64,000 bases of DNA from Cladorhizidae sp. MBARI D1340-BT2 (lineage: Eukaryota > Porifera > Demospongiae > Poecilosclerida > Cladorhizidae). Shown here piece by piece: positions 23,191 through 37,790 of this stretch. The stretch spans positions 5,698,204 to 5,762,203 of the forward strand of contig JAQNBH010000003.1 of the NCBI GenBank assembly GCA_028752905.1. Reading direction: 5' to 3'. Each line of letters opens with the position of its first letter. The stretch's first letter is position 1. The position numbers and the translations under genes were made by a program. Below the pieces are notes generated by a model. That model saw nothing but the letters and a program-made list of their open reading frames with translations. It ran no database searches and was not told where the DNA came from.

Positions 23191-24055
23191 TAAGATATTT
23201 TTTGTATGATTATATATATATTATGTGAATATATAGTGGAAATTATACCTTTTTTGTGTCAGAGAACAATATAACTTGAAGCTAAACAAAAATGTAAGAA
23301 GAGTATGAAAAGTACTGTATAAATATATAAGAGGGAAAAGCACATTTTATTAATATATCCTGGGACACAAGATTAACCCTTGACACAAATAACATGTGGA
23401 GTAGGATCTTGGCAAGGGAAACAGGTGAGAACATAACAAAGAGGAGGGAGGGGAGCCAAAGGAGTTGCTGGATTTGCACAAACACGAACGATTTGGACAA
23501 CTAATTATTTAGGATAATACAGAGGGGATGAAGAGTTCAATGTTTGATGGCATTGAGTTTGGAATATAAGGCTGATTAAAAGTCTTTGGTGATAGATTTT
23601 TATTTCTGTCCGCAAAAATTGAGGTAGCACAATTTTTATGGCTGTGGGGGGGGGGGGGGGGTGCCTCCATTTTTAATTTGTTTTGTTTGTATTACAACTT
23701 TATAGCTCCATAGATTATGTACACTTCATGCTACAGACTTGATATATAGCTCAAAAGATAGGTCTGTCTGTCTGTTCTCTTATAAAAATAAAATATTTTT
23801 CATAGCTATAACTATACCCATGTTATTTGAGCTAAAGTGGGGATACTTCAAAACCTGAGTGCCTGATTTTGCCACATAAATGTATAGCTCCAGATTGCTA
23901 AGAGCTAGAGAGTTGAAATTAGCATCAGTGGCTAGAAGAAGCCCTACTCTATGCAACGATCTTTTTCATTAGGTACTAAAACGTAAGTATGTGGTCAAAC
24001 GCACAGCTGGAAAATGAATTTTATGGAATTTGCTAATCATAAGTTAAAAAAAATT
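23190..24055. other. Spacer downstream of the hydrolase copies, with variable G run
   Basis: Conserved in B (34700-35565) and C (46445-47325). It contains a G homopolymer whose length differs among units (23647-23661, 35152-35164, 46897-46906) followed by TGCCTCCATTTTTAATTTG. No coding sequence recognised. Confidence 0.55.
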
Positions 24056-24059
24056 CCCC

Positions 24060-24960
<901 letters not shown>

Positions 24961-25371
24961 TATTTAAATAACCACATATTTTTTAGTTACAGTAGAGATG
25001 AAGGTCACAACATTAGACTTCCCATTAATCTGTTATAACGATGCCATCACTATAATTACCACCTCGACCCTTTTTTTAATCCCATATGGAAAACTATCAG
25101 AGTCACCTAGATATGTCTTCAATTGTCTATCTGGTCCTGTGTGGTGTTTTCTTCATCACTTTGCTCTAGATCTGCCATAACTTGCAGAAATGCGTCTTCT
25201 TGGAATGTGATCTCTTGTCTTCCACGCTTTTGTTGGCTATTTGTATCTGACAGAGTTAAAAACAAGTGGGATCCCTTTTCCTGGCCTAAAGTTACTGTGC
25301 ATTATCTGGAGATATACTGCATCTGCAGCTGGTAGATTATGTACTATATGGATGTACACATCCGAAGTTGT

Positions 25372-25526
25372 AGGATGAAGGGCTGGTTGTAGTCAGGACT
25401 GGCGAGAACTGGCTCACTGGCCAGTGCAGCCTTGAGCTGGTCAAATGCTCGTACACTTCGGATGTCCACAGAACAGATAGTTTTCCCATAGTTGCCAACT
25501 CTCACTGATTTGACAGTAAGACTCAC
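25372..25526 (-). mobile_element. Ty3/gypsy RNase H-junction fragment, unit A
   Basis: The minus strand encodes VRAFDQLKAALASEPVLASP then DYNQPFILQ, the conserved stretch at the RT-RNase H junction of Ty3/gypsy polyproteins. Only about 100-150 bp are recognisable. Unit B has it at 36877-37027; in unit C the whole segment is deleted. Confidence 0.7.
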
Positions 25527-25829
25527 GGAATTTTTCCTTTATCTCACAGTCTCACAGCAACATTGGCAAATTGGTAATCTGAATATAAAGTGCACTGAAC
25601 CTTAACCACTGAAACTACTACGGTTTATTTAGCTATGCCATTGCACAGGTGCAACCAATCAAACTAGCTAGCAGCTTAAATATTGAAACAGTCTATGCTG
25701 AGCTAGTGCAGTTTATCTCAGTATGTCACAGCTGTCATCAAATGAAGCAGGTACTGATAGTGAATAGGGTGATTTGGCTGCCCCTACCACCAAGGTCATG
25801 CTTAAGTCTGAGAGGTGCTGCTACATACA

Positions 25830-26290
25830 AAACATTGTATAAGTCAGAATGGGAGAACCTATCTCTTCAGTGAACGACGCATTTTTTTGTATTCCTTGCA
25901 AAAAAGAATGCTCATATAGGTAAAGCTGAAACTGACATCAGGCAGCATTGTCAAACATCTATACATAAAAAGATGGAGCATGCTGTTAAATGCTCAAGGT
26001 CACTCCATTCCTTTATGCCATCTGCAACCTCCAGTATCACAGAGAAAACTATCATAGCTGAAGTGCTACACACCAATTTCCTTATTCAGCACAATTTGTC
26101 ATTAATTTTGCTACTGCTGATCATTTGTCTCCATTGTGTTCCAAGATGTTTCCAGACTCACAGATTCCACAGCATTTCAAATGTAGCAGAACCAAAACAA
26201 CGTGCATACTCATGGCTCCATGATTGCTGGCACAACTAGAATCATACATGAAAGAAAATCCTTTAGTGATGCCTCCATTAAAAAAAATGA
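25830..26290 (+). mobile_element. 5' fragment of the second hAT, unit A
   Basis: Frames contain FFCIPCKKECSY and QHFKCSRTKTTCIL, matching the N-terminal BED-like finger and pre-catalytic part of the hAT at 48610-50445. The first catalytic motif TDGS reads THGS here (ACTCATGGCTCC), so the catalytic Asp is lost. Homology with unit C ends near 26300. Confidence 0.75.
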
Positions 26291-26689
26291 ATCCTATTTG
26301 TGTCATTCCAATATTCGTACCGATGATGTATTTCATGATATAGCTTCTAGGCCAGAATGAATCAGAGAACACTTCAAAAGCCTCATGGTGCTAATCCATC
26401 TAGATCTGTGCATTTCATTTCTCTTTTTTCCCCCCCAAGAATGTCATCTATCTAAGTTTCTAATGCAGCCTGTCTCTTTGGTGAATTACTGAAGAAGCAA
26501 ACAATCAGCAACTTGCACTATGTTAGTCACTTCACTGATTTATGTTAGTCACTTCACTGATTTTGCAGCATTTCACCATAAAGATTTAACCTGAGCAGAA
26601 CACTGGTTACATAGAGCCTTAGGATACTTTGCTGTTATACGTTGATTGCTGCACTTTTAACCTCCTGCTAGAACCCACTCAAATATAAG

Positions 26690-27210
26690 CATGATCTCTT
26701 AACACTTTTCCAACTTCTAGTCAGGTAAGCTGCGATAAAATATTATACTCAATGGCTTCACCAGTAGTGCCAGAGATATATTCTTGAAAGCCTAGAAACT
26801 TCTCTTGTGGCTCACCATATTCAAGGAAAGCAAATGTTAATAGACAACTGTTTAACATTGGGTGAGTCAGTGGCTTCATCTGCTGGAACTATGAGCTTTA
26901 TGAATTTTATCCAAAATTTCACTTTGGCCAGTTCTAGCTGTGAATCTGCTGCCAGATTTTCTTCACTATGACAACCATTCCAGATATATTACAAGTCTTA
27001 CTTGAGCTGTTGTCCTCTATTCTAATTTCATCTTCTACAGTCACCTGCGTCACTTGTGAAGGAATCATCATTGTCGGTCTCGCTGATCTCTTTCCTGTGG
27101 AGTATGGCTGTTTCACTAGAGATACTTCCTGTAGCACTTTCTGCTACTTGCCTGGGCTTTAAACTGGAAATGCTGTCATGTGACCATCTGTCTGGATGGA
27201 AGTATCGCAA
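26690..27210 (-). mobile_element. Minus-strand TTF-type hAT fragment, unit A
   Basis: Minus-strand frames give ATDSPNVKQLSI and EKFLGFQEYISGTTGEAIE (about 26740-26900), characteristic of the region just after the first catalytic Asp in TTF-type hAT transposases. The neighbouring 27028-27210 frame (HPDRWSHDSIS, ISETDNDDSFTSDAGD) may be its N-terminal linker. Unit B has it at 38190-38724; unit C lacks it. Confidence 0.6.
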
Positions 27211-27307
27211 TCTTTATAGATTGATTATCACTTCACTGGTGACAGATTGCCAAGCTTTCTTTGTCCACTCCAGACAGTATTTTATCTGCAGCTTTCACAT
27301 TTCCCGC

Positions 27308-27470
27308 TGGTGTGGTCTAATTGAGGGCACATTCTAATCAAGGGTGTGGTCTAATTGAGGGGTACATTCTAATCAAGGATGTGGTTTAATCAAGGGTGCA
27401 TTCTAATTAAGGGTGTGGTCGAATCAGGGGTGCATTCTACTCAAGGGTGTGGTCTAATCAAGGAAGTATG
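27308..27470. repeat. 34-35 bp minisatellite, unit A
   Basis: Four and a half tandem copies of a 34-35 bp unit, GTGTGGTCTAATTGAGGGCA then CATTCTAATCAAGG, with substitutions among copies. It lies at the 3' end of the minus-strand hAT fragment. No spacer diversity or palindromic repeat as in CRISPR. Confidence 0.9.
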
Positions 27471-27479
27471 ACAAATGTA

Positions 27480-28040
27480 TTCTTTAAAACAATATTAGGT
27501 CAAGAGGAAACGAGAGCACATACTGAAGATTTGAATATTACATTTTTTCTAAAAATGAAAAGTCAGTTGAAAATCACCATTCTAGCTTGAGCGTAAAGGG
27601 TCATTAAATTGGTGTACATTTAATGGTCTTATTTGTGGTCTACATAATTATATTTGTTTGACAAGAGAGTTATTTGTTCGTAAAAACATTTATTTTAATT
27701 GTTGCTTTGTATACAGTTACAGTAGATGAGCAGCCAGTCAGAGTGGTGGCAATGTTGAGACTTGCTTTTCAACTTGTTTCTTCTTGTTGTACATACTCAA
27801 GTCAGCACATATATACCACACTTTGTTGTTGTTGTTGTTTTGTTATTAGAGCCGGCTCCTTGCTATAGAATCAGCTATGCCTCCTACAAGGACTTGTTGA
27901 AGAGAACTCCACAAACCATACAGTAGAGAAGAACAAGATTCTCAGAATATATGCGGTACTTGATACAGCTGCAAGCCACGCTAGCCAGATTGAGATACCT
28001 TGTCCACGTAATGATCTGTACCAAACTTATTTTTACTGCA
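27480..28040. other. Unit A right end, noncoding
   Basis: No gene recognised. Contains a TTG trinucleotide run near 27822-27840. The corresponding DNA in B is 38970-39541. The A/B and B/C junctions occur in the same sequence context (GTACCAAACTT...TTTTTACTGCAGTGGGCA), as expected of a head-to-tail array. Confidence 0.6.
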
Positions 28041-28144
28041 GTGGGCAATTGTGGATGCATTGTAACATTTGTAATGCTCTACCAAAATTGTTATGAGTGG
28101 ACCCGTTTTATGCAAGTTATGTGAAGGAAAGAAAATACATAAAT

Positions 28145-28440
28145 ATATATATATACTGTACATAATATGCATATATATATGAATATGTATACTATATATA
28201 TATACTGTACATATTATATGCATTATATATATATGAATATGTATACTCTATATATATATACTGTACATATATGCCTATATATATGAATATGTATATATAC
28301 TGTACATGTATACATACATATATGAATATGTATACTATATATATACTGTACATATATACATACATATATGAATATGTAAACTATACTATAGATGTATATA
28401 TCATTATATACATATAATTATATTTATATATACATATATA
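28145..28440. repeat. AT-rich minisatellite in unit B
   Basis: About five imperfect repeats of a 50-60 bp unit built from ATATATACTGTACATA and TATATGAATATGTATAC. It lies between the unit start and the hAT remnant. The matching locus in unit A (16660-16745) is much shorter. Confidence 0.8.
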
Positions 28441-28569
28441 TACATACAGATAGGTGTAGGAGCAGGTGCGGCCATGCAGCACTAGCTGCACCAATAAATA
28501 GAGGGGGAAAGGGGAGGGGGGGGGAAGAAAAAGTAGGCGTGGAAAAAAACTAATCACATGAATGCACAA

Positions 28570-31120
28570 CTGCAGTAACCTTGGAAGACTAGCTTGCTGG
28601 AAATTACCATGGCTACTTACATCACAAGAGAATATCTCTGGACCTCACCGGCCAAGACTTTTCCTTCGAGATCTTTTGGTAGCAAGGGAGAACAAAAGGA
28701 GCTTCAAACCTGCATGGTTTTCTGAATGGTGGTGGCTTGACTATCAAGAAACCAAAGACTCCTGCTTTGCTTATGCTGTTCTCAGGCAGACAAAAAGAAT
28801 TTGCTACCAATTATATAGTAAAAGAGATGAAGCATACATCTATATCATGCTTCTTCAAGAATTAGGTTGGTTATTTATAGCTATAAATAACTATAGCTCT
28901 ATAGCTCAATTAATGTAACATGTTACTTACTATTTTTCATGCATACCAAACCATAATCATGAGACACCAGTCAAAGTGCCATGCTAGAGTGATAACCAGC
29001 TCACATGGCAAAAATGTTGTCGAGATGTTGTATGAAGCACACAAAGAACAAAGGAAGCTCAATGGAAGAATGCTGATGAACATTCTTCAAAATGTGAAGT
29101 TTCTTGACAGACAGGAATCGGCATTAAGAAGACATGATCATAATGAGAGCAATTTTATTCAGCCACTGCTGCTGAGAAGTTATGATTAACCAATAAACCT
29201 GTCAATCATCTTATATAACAAGTTATGTATTGTGTGTATTATATATGTTCATATATTTGTACGTATTATTTGTGTATACAAGGGACATTCTGAATGGCTA
29301 GAAAGAAAGAGTTACAAATACACAAGTCCAGATATCCAGAATGAAATGTTATAGCTCATGTCTCACACCATGGTTCATGGGATAGCTGAGCAAATTCAAG
29401 GTGCCAATTACTCGACCAGTTATTTGGATGAATGTGTGGAACTTCATCTAGCAAGGAACAGCTGGTATTATGCTTTAGGGCATTCATGAAGGTTAATATC
29501 ATTGTCCAGATGTCACAGCCAATACACTTGTGCAAGTCATTGAAGACACACTAACAAGGCTTCATCTCAAACTATTACGATGCCTAGGCAGTGCTGGTGG
29601 GAGCAATGTGCCAGGAAGTATGAATGGGGTCAAGGATAAGATTCTTAAGAAGAGTCTCATTTATTTACCCATTGTTATGGTCATGCCTTGAGTCATGGTA
29701 TTGCTGATGGTATAAAAGGAGTGAAAATTCTACTATCCAACATGGATGCAACCTATGGAATCAGTGAGGTTTTACAGCACTCTCCAAAACATCAAGCTCT
29801 GTTTTAAATCCAGGATGAACAAAACTTTTAAAAGCATAGCTGCTAGCTATGGACAGCTTTTAGAATTGTGGGACAGTATTTTGGATGATCGTCTTGACTC
29901 TGAAGTCAGAGCACGCATTAATGGTCACCAGTGTTGCACGTGAGAAGATTTGGATATTTCTATGGGGCTTCTCCATTCTCATGCACTCTGACAACTTGAG
30001 TAAGACCATGCAGCACACAAAAATTAGTGCTTCAAAAGGACCACTTGGTTAAAATGTCACTAACTACCCTGAAGGTATATAAGTGATTAATTATTGAGTG
30101 ATAGACTTGTTGATTAGCTAGTAGGTGTATTAGCTAGTTTAATTAGTGAGAAGATATTTGTGTAGTATAGAATTATATAGAGATGTTTGTACCTGATAGC
30201 TTTTTTGTTATGTGGCAATGATTATTATATAGGAACTGCTCCTTGATCACATGAATCTTTCACAATTCTATTATTCTATGTGACCCTTATGCAGTCAATG
30301 AGGTCAGACTGGTGGTATATAACAAAACAAACGTATCAAGATGCCTGTAGAAAGTGTACTAAAGAGAACTTTGAATGTCTTGATAGTTATCAGCTGCGTT
30401 TTGCACAGATTTGACCAGGAAATCAAATATATAGCCAGTTGCTTTTGAGTGGTGGCCAAGAGCAGGAAGATGGTGGTAAGGATGAGGTATTTTCACTCTA
30501 TCCAGAAGATCTGGTAAAGAACAGCTACAATCATTCCACGCAAATTTCAAAATTGACAGGGTCATGAATATATATTCAATATTGAACATTGCTAAAGGAA
30601 TGTCAGAGATTGTAGAATATTTCCCTTGTGATATGTTGCTACCCAGTAAAATCCTCCAGAAAACTGTTAAGCTAAGGGTTTAAAAAAAATGTTAATCTGG
30701 TAACGAAGCCACACATTCACAAAAACACATAGCCTGGCTCAACAACACCCTGACCTCCAGATCTGGATCTGGTTTTCAGGTGGGAATCAGAGTACAAAGT
30801 GTCTGGCAGTTATACCAGATCTTTTATACCAGATCTTCATCTGGATTTTGACATTGTCTCCGCCTTCCTGCCAGTTGGGCTGTCTCCACTACTGCTTATC
30901 CCACCAGCAACCAATGTGGTAAGTGAGCGGTTCTTTTCTGCAATGAAGGCAATTAAAACATATTTGAAGTCCACAATGCTCCAGGAACGTGATTATGATA
31001 ATTATCCAGCAACAACACGAGCTCTCTCGTGTCCAAGCCCTCGTACATGTGCCTCCCCTTTCTCCTCTCAAGGGTTATATATTAGGATTATTAAACATGC
31101 AAAGATTTGGTATACTAGGA
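28570..31120 (+). mobile_element. Degenerate TTF-type hAT in unit B
   Basis: Colinear with the unit A copy. TTF region 28562-28918 has SFKPAWFSEWWWLDYQETKD. The pre-catalytic segment is at 28980-29190, FKSIAASYGQLLELWDSILD near 29830-29885, and the dimerisation motif PATNVVSERFFSAMKA in the 30799-31170 frame. It has the same gross decay as A, so it was already dead before the unit was duplicated. Confidence 0.82.
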
Positions 31121-32929
31121 TTTTAAGTTTATTTTATGTCCTCCTTTGCCATTCAATGCCTAGCATCTAGAAGATACTCACAGGATAAGTTGGATGGAAG
31201 GTAGAAGTGCAAGCCAATAGTAATGAACTTACAAACCTATCAATTGTGATATTGGCGAGCAAAGGGAGCCCTTGCTGAGAGTTGGATAGAAAACTTGATT
31301 TCTGGAATGATCCATGTACCTACTTATGTATTCACTGTACATTCACACATCAAAAATATAAACCAGTCACCCGCCTTGAATAATGCAGGAGTACGTATAT
31401 TGTGAATGGTTGTCCTAGTGAAGAGAATGATCAAGAAATGTCTCGGTACTGTCAGCGGAAGTGAGAACATGCTTTACTTATCATAATTATCATCATCATC
31501 ATCATCATCACATTTTAATAATTCACATGAGTTAATTAGGTATTAATGAACTCTGATATTGCCTTTTTAGTTAACTAGTTATTATTTGAATTAGATAAAC
31601 AATTTGGTTCCTGTCTTGATCATTTCATAGCTGGTTCATTCCCATACCAGATAAATCAACAAGCCAAGCTGAAATCTCAAACCAAGACAGTAATAACACC
31701 CCACAAGCCGCCCAAAACCACCTCCCCATACATCATAGTTGCGAAGCATCCTCCTCCAATTCAGCTCCTTTTCTGTGGTCCCACTCGACTACACTTTTTG
31801 GTCCTGCAATTTAGATAGCTAGCTACAGGAAAATAGCTTTTCTTTATATAAAATTGTGTTCTCGTGCTAACAGAATTTCTGTCTCACTTAAGTCATTTAC
31901 ACCTTACCTTACACATGCGAGTCTGGTGGGGGGGGATGTTAGGGTACACACCGCCTCCTAACTGCTAGTAACTGCCTGGCTGTGGACTGACACTCTAACT
32001 AAGCTAGATGACGAAGACTATGTCCCACATGTACATCAGAGTTTACATGCTGAAGAGTATGGATCATGTGATAGATGGACTAACGAGACTAGATAATAGT
32101 TTATTGACAACACAAGTTACAAGATTCAGCTATGACAGAAGTGGTTATCCAGAGGGAGGCTGGCCTTAAATAGCCTGGCCTTCCTCCATGGATATGACAT
32201 TAGGTATCAATACGAGTGTGGCTAATCAAAGTGGACCAATGGTACATGTGTGGTGAGTATGAGCTTGAAGTGTGCATGTCATTGATTAGGCGTGATTACT
32301 TCAAAGAGTTCATGTCACCCGAAGGTTTTGGGTGGTAACACCCAGTTGTTAGGGGATCAGGATGGTCCCTTGCAGCATTGGCCCTACTAGCCTAACTAAA
32401 AAAGCTAATTGAAGCAATACATGCAAGAAGAGATGTTCTACCTTCTTTTAGCAACTGAACACTCAAAATTATATATATAGAAGAGCTAATGATGTTCACA
32501 TATGATACTATTGCTCGGGGATTTGAATCTCACAGGACAAATACTACAGCCTTAGTAAAATATGCACTGGCTCAAGCACTCAATGGCAGACTAATTCTAT
32601 TTTGCGTTCCACTTCTCTTTTACACTTTTGTGTGATGGTGGCAATGATTAAGGGGGCAAAATGTGCTTGACCACTTACATTTTAGCACCTAATCATTGTA
32701 ATAGAGTATATACAACTTCCTCAAGCCACTGGTATCTTGCACTTTCCATTAGGAGGTAGAAAACTTGGGCATGCAGGTTTTGAAGCCTTGTTGTGGAGAT
32801 TATACAAAAATTTTCCTTTACTATTCTCTACCTTCACTATTATACTAACTGCATTTCAAGTTTCAACTCATTTTTTCGACCATTCTCAGCTACTTTCACA
32901 AGTGAAATGAACATGGGTTGTCTGAAAAT

Positions 32930-33060
32930 TCAGTAACAAAGTGAGACCAAAGGAATTTCTTTAATTGTAGTTTTATGGTAGCAAATGGTAAAATGTGGTA
33001 TCAATATTTGGAAAGACATTCCACAATCTAGGAAGCCCATTGAAATAGAAAGTAAGACAG
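32930..33060 (-). mobile_element. CR1-like LINE 3' fragment in unit B
   Basis: Same fragment as at 21430-21570, with an added base in CCACAATCTAGG. Inherited with the tandem unit. Confidence 0.65.
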
Positions 33061-33521
33061 ATGTATATATTTGTACGGTTTATGTAGTAATACAGAGTAA
33101 CCCTATCTAATTTTAGTCACACATCCAAGTTCTTCTGAAGTATTCAAGAATTGTATGTCACTGACCCTTCAAGAGGAGATCATCATCTGGAGACAGTTCT
33201 TCATGCAACAGAGGAAGACGTTGAAAACAGGTACTCTTCCTGCAGCCCATTTTGAAGAAGAGTGGAGTTATTATTCCTGTCACAACCTGTAACCTGTAGT
33301 TGCTCGGGCTTGATCGGACGAAAATCCTAAATGCTGCAAAACTTAAGTAGCGAACTTCGACGTTCACTTTTTTCCTTCCCTTAGACAAACTAGTTAACTG
33401 CCGCCTGACAATCAGTTCTGAGAATAACCAGTACCAAGCTCACTGGTAGACTCAGCAATAACAACACTTTTCCAGACTCCAACACTCGTCCAGCTCTCTC
33501 CAGCTCGGTTGTTGACTGTAT

Positions 33522-33807
33522 CACCATAAATATATAATGCGAATTCGCGCTTCTGCCTGGAATGTAGACACACCCTTCTGCAAACTCCCTAATCAAGCAA
33601 GTCATATTATACCCTCGAGAAAACACCAGTTTCTTCCTGGAACACTAAAGGAAACGATGGTCACGCCATTAATATATAATGCAAATTCGCGCTTCTGCCT
33701 CGGGAAATTAGACGCACCCTTCTGCAAACTCGTGTTTCAAGTTGTGTAACACAAGTCATATACCCTCGTGAAAAGACCAGTTTCTTGACCCGAGATCCAA
33801 AAGGAAA
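33522..33807 (+). promoter_or_regulatory. Tandemly duplicated promoter-like module, unit B
   Basis: Same two-repeat structure as in unit A (second repeat from 33664). In the second repeat B keeps CACCCTTCTGCAAACTCG where A and C are shorter, which makes its two repeats more alike and supports their origin by duplication. Confidence 0.6.
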
Positions 33808-33863
33808 TGAAGATTAAAGGTCGGCCACGCCAGACTAGGTTCACACCTGCAGCTATCTTGCCA

Positions 33864-34696
33864 ATGAGTGTAACTACTATCGCTGAAGAATCTGTTCACG
33901 AAAGCGGAAACAACAACGATGTTAATGAATGGCCAAAGAAGAGTGCTTTAACAACCATCAATGACGTGCGACTTCATTATGAAGTAAGAGGGAATGGTAT
34001 GCATCCTGTTATCTGCATCCCAGGAGGGTTGGGTACGGCAAAAACGAATTTTGGACCACAGCTAGAATACTTTGGACGGGAAGAAAGTGGGTTTAAAATT
34101 GTGTCATTTGATCCAAGAGGGTATGGTACTTCTAGACCTGCTGAAAGATTTGATAAAAACTACTATGAGTCAGATGCAAAGGATGCAAATGCTCTTATGC
34201 ACTCTCTCTCTCTGCCAAAGTTTTCTGTCATGGGCTGGTGTGGTGGAGGGGTAGCAGCCATCTATTTAGCAGCTATGTATCCTGAAAATGTCAGGAGAAT
34301 GGTGATTATGGGGTGCCAAGGCTTTTTTGAGGAATGAGGACATAGCTATATATGATAAAAAGAGGGACATCTTAAATTGGGACGCTGGATGGCGGGACAC
34401 CTATTTGAAGATATACGGCCCATCCTTGCAAGATTTGTGGATACAAATTATTGATGCTAATACCAAGAGATTTGATGAAGGAGGTGATATTTGTATGGGT
34501 GAACTTGGTCAAATCAAATGTCCTACTTTGATCATGCATGGCGCAAAAGATTACTTCACCTCCTCCTTGCATGCACATTTACTTGCATGAACATGTGGCG
34601 GGAAGCCAATTGGAGGTGATAGAAGAAGGGAAACATGGCTTTCATCTGAAGTCCTCCAAAGAGATCAGTAAGATAGTGGAAGAGTTCCTTGAATGA
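33864..34696 (+). pseudogene. BPHL-like hydrolase pseudogene, unit B
   Basis: The frame is open from an upstream in-frame ATG at 33807 (created by AAACGAAG to AAATGAAG) or from the family-like start at 33864, down to a stop near 34335. An extra base at GTGATTATGGGG shifts the frame into GGAATGAGG. A second extra base at GCACATTTACTTGC (about 34575-34588) stops the downstream frame. Both lesions are shared with A. The N-terminal half could still be translated as a truncated protein of about 155-176 residues carrying the Cys nucleophile but not the Asp or His. Confidence 0.9.
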
Positions 34697-35569
34697 TAAG
34701 ATATTTTTTGTATGATTATATATATATTATGTGAATATATAGTGGAAATTATACCTTTTTTGTGTCAGAGAACAATATAACTTGAAGCTAAACAAAAATG
34801 TAAGAAGAGTATGAAAAGTACTGTATAAATATATAAGAGGGAAAAGCACATTTTATTAATATATCCTGGGACACAAGATTAACCCTTGACACAAATAACA
34901 TGTGGAGTAGGATCTTGGCAAGGGAAACAGGTGAGAACATAACAAAGAGGAGGGAGGGGAGCCAAAGGAGTTGCTGGATTTGCACAAACACGAACGATTT
35001 GGACAACTAATTATTTAGGATAATACAGAGGGGATGAAGAGTTCAATGTTTGATGGCATTGAGTTTGGAATATAAGGCTGATTAAAAGTCTTTGGTGATA
35101 GATTTTTATTTCTGTCCGCAAAAATTGAGGTAGCACAATTTTTATGGCTGTGGGGGGGGGGGGGTGCCTCCATTTTTAATTTGTTTTGTTTGTATTACAA
35201 CTTTATAGCTCCATAGATTATGTAAACTTCATGCTACAGACTTGATATATAGCTCAAAAGATAGGTCTCTCTGTGTCTTCTCTTTTAAAACTAAAATATA
35301 TTTCATAGCTATAACTATACCCATGTTATTGGAGCTAAAGTGGGGGTACTTCAAAACCTGAGTGCCTGATTTTGCCACATAAATGTATAGCTCCAGATTG
35401 CTAAGAGCTAGAGAGTTGAAATTAGCATCAGTGGCTAGAAGAAGCCCTACTCTATGCAACGATCTTTTTCATTAGGTACTAAAACGTAAGTATGTGGTCA
35501 AAGGCACAGCTGGAAAATGAATTTTATGGAATTTGCTAACCATAAGTAAAAAAAAAAAATTCCCCTTGT

Positions 35570-36450
<881 letters not shown>

Positions 36451-36876
36451 CTGGTGACTTTATTTAAATAACCACATTTTTTTTTTGTTACAGTAGAGAT
36501 CAAGGTCACAACATTAGACTTCCCATTAATCTATTATAACGATGCTATCACTATAATTACCACCTCGATCCTTTTTTTAATCCCATATGGAAAACTATCA
36601 GAGTCACCTAGATATGTCTTCAATTGTCTATCTGGTCCTGTGTGGTATTTTCTTCATCACTTTGCTCTAGATCTGCCATAACTTGCAGAAATGCGTCTTC
36701 TTGGAATGTGCCCTCTTGTCTTCCACGCTTTTGTTGGCTATTTGTATCTGACAGAGTTAAAAACAAGTGGGGTACCTTTTCCTGGCCTAAAGTTACTGTG
36801 CATTATCTGGAGATATACTGCATCTGCAGCTGGTAGATTATGTACTCTATGGATGTACACATCCGAAGTTGTAGGA

Positions 36877-37027
36877 TGAAGGGCTGGTTGTAGTCAGGAC
36901 TGGCGAGAACTGGCTTGCTGGCCAGTGCAGCCTTGAGCTGGTCAAATGCTCGTACACTTCGGATGTCCACAGAACAGATAGTTTTCCCATAGTTGCCAAC
37001 TCTCACTGATTTGACAGTAAGACTCAC
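36877..37027 (-). mobile_element. Ty3/gypsy RNase H-junction fragment, unit B
   Basis: Same fragment as at 25372-25526, differing by few substitutions (for example SEPVL to SKPVL). Inherited with the unit. Confidence 0.7.
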
Positions 37028-37329
37028 GGAATTTTTCCTTTATCTCACAGTCTCACAGCAACATTGGCAAATTGGTAATCTGAATATAAAGTGCACTGAA
37101 CCTTAACCACTGAAACTACTACGGTTTATTTAGCTATGCCATTGCACAGGTGCAACCAATCAAACTAGCTAGCAGCTTAAATATTGAAACAGTCTATGCT
37201 GAGCTAGTGCAGTTTATCTCAGTATGTCACAACTGTCATCAAATGAAGCAGGTATGATAGTAAATAGGGTGATTTGGCTGCCCCTACCACCAAGGTCATG
37301 CTTAAGTCTGAGAGGTGCTGCTACATACA

Positions 37330-37790
37330 AAACATTGTACAAGTCAGAATGGGAGAACCTATCTCTTCAGTGAACGACGCATTTTTTTGTATTCCTTGCA
37401 AAAAAGAATGCTCATATAGGTAAAGCTGAAACTGACATCAGGCAGCATTGTCAAACATCTATACATAAAAAGATGGAGCATGCTGTTAAATGCTCAAGGT
37501 CACTCCATTCCTTTATGCCATCTGCAACCTCCAGTATCACAGAGAAAACGATCATAGCTGAAGTGCTACACACCAATTTCCTTATTCAGCACAATTTGTC
37601 ATTAATTTTGCTACTGCTGATCATTTGTCTCCATTGTGTTCCAAGATGTTTCCAGACTCACAGATTCCACAGCATTTCAAATGTAGCAGAACCAAAACAA
37701 CGTGCATACTCATGGCTCCATGATTGCTGGCACAACTAGAATCATACATGAAAGAAAATCCTTTAGTGATGCCTCCATTAAAAAAAATGA
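37330..37790 (+). mobile_element. 5' fragment of the second hAT, unit B
   Basis: Colinear with 25830-26290 and nearly identical, including the Asp-to-His change in the TDGS motif. It shares the right border with A, so both units descend from one copy already truncated or diverged here. Confidence 0.75.

Noticed and set aside
27308..27470. Regular repeats that could be mistaken for a CRISPR array
   Set aside because: Repeats abut without unique spacers, in animal DNA; it is a minisatellite.
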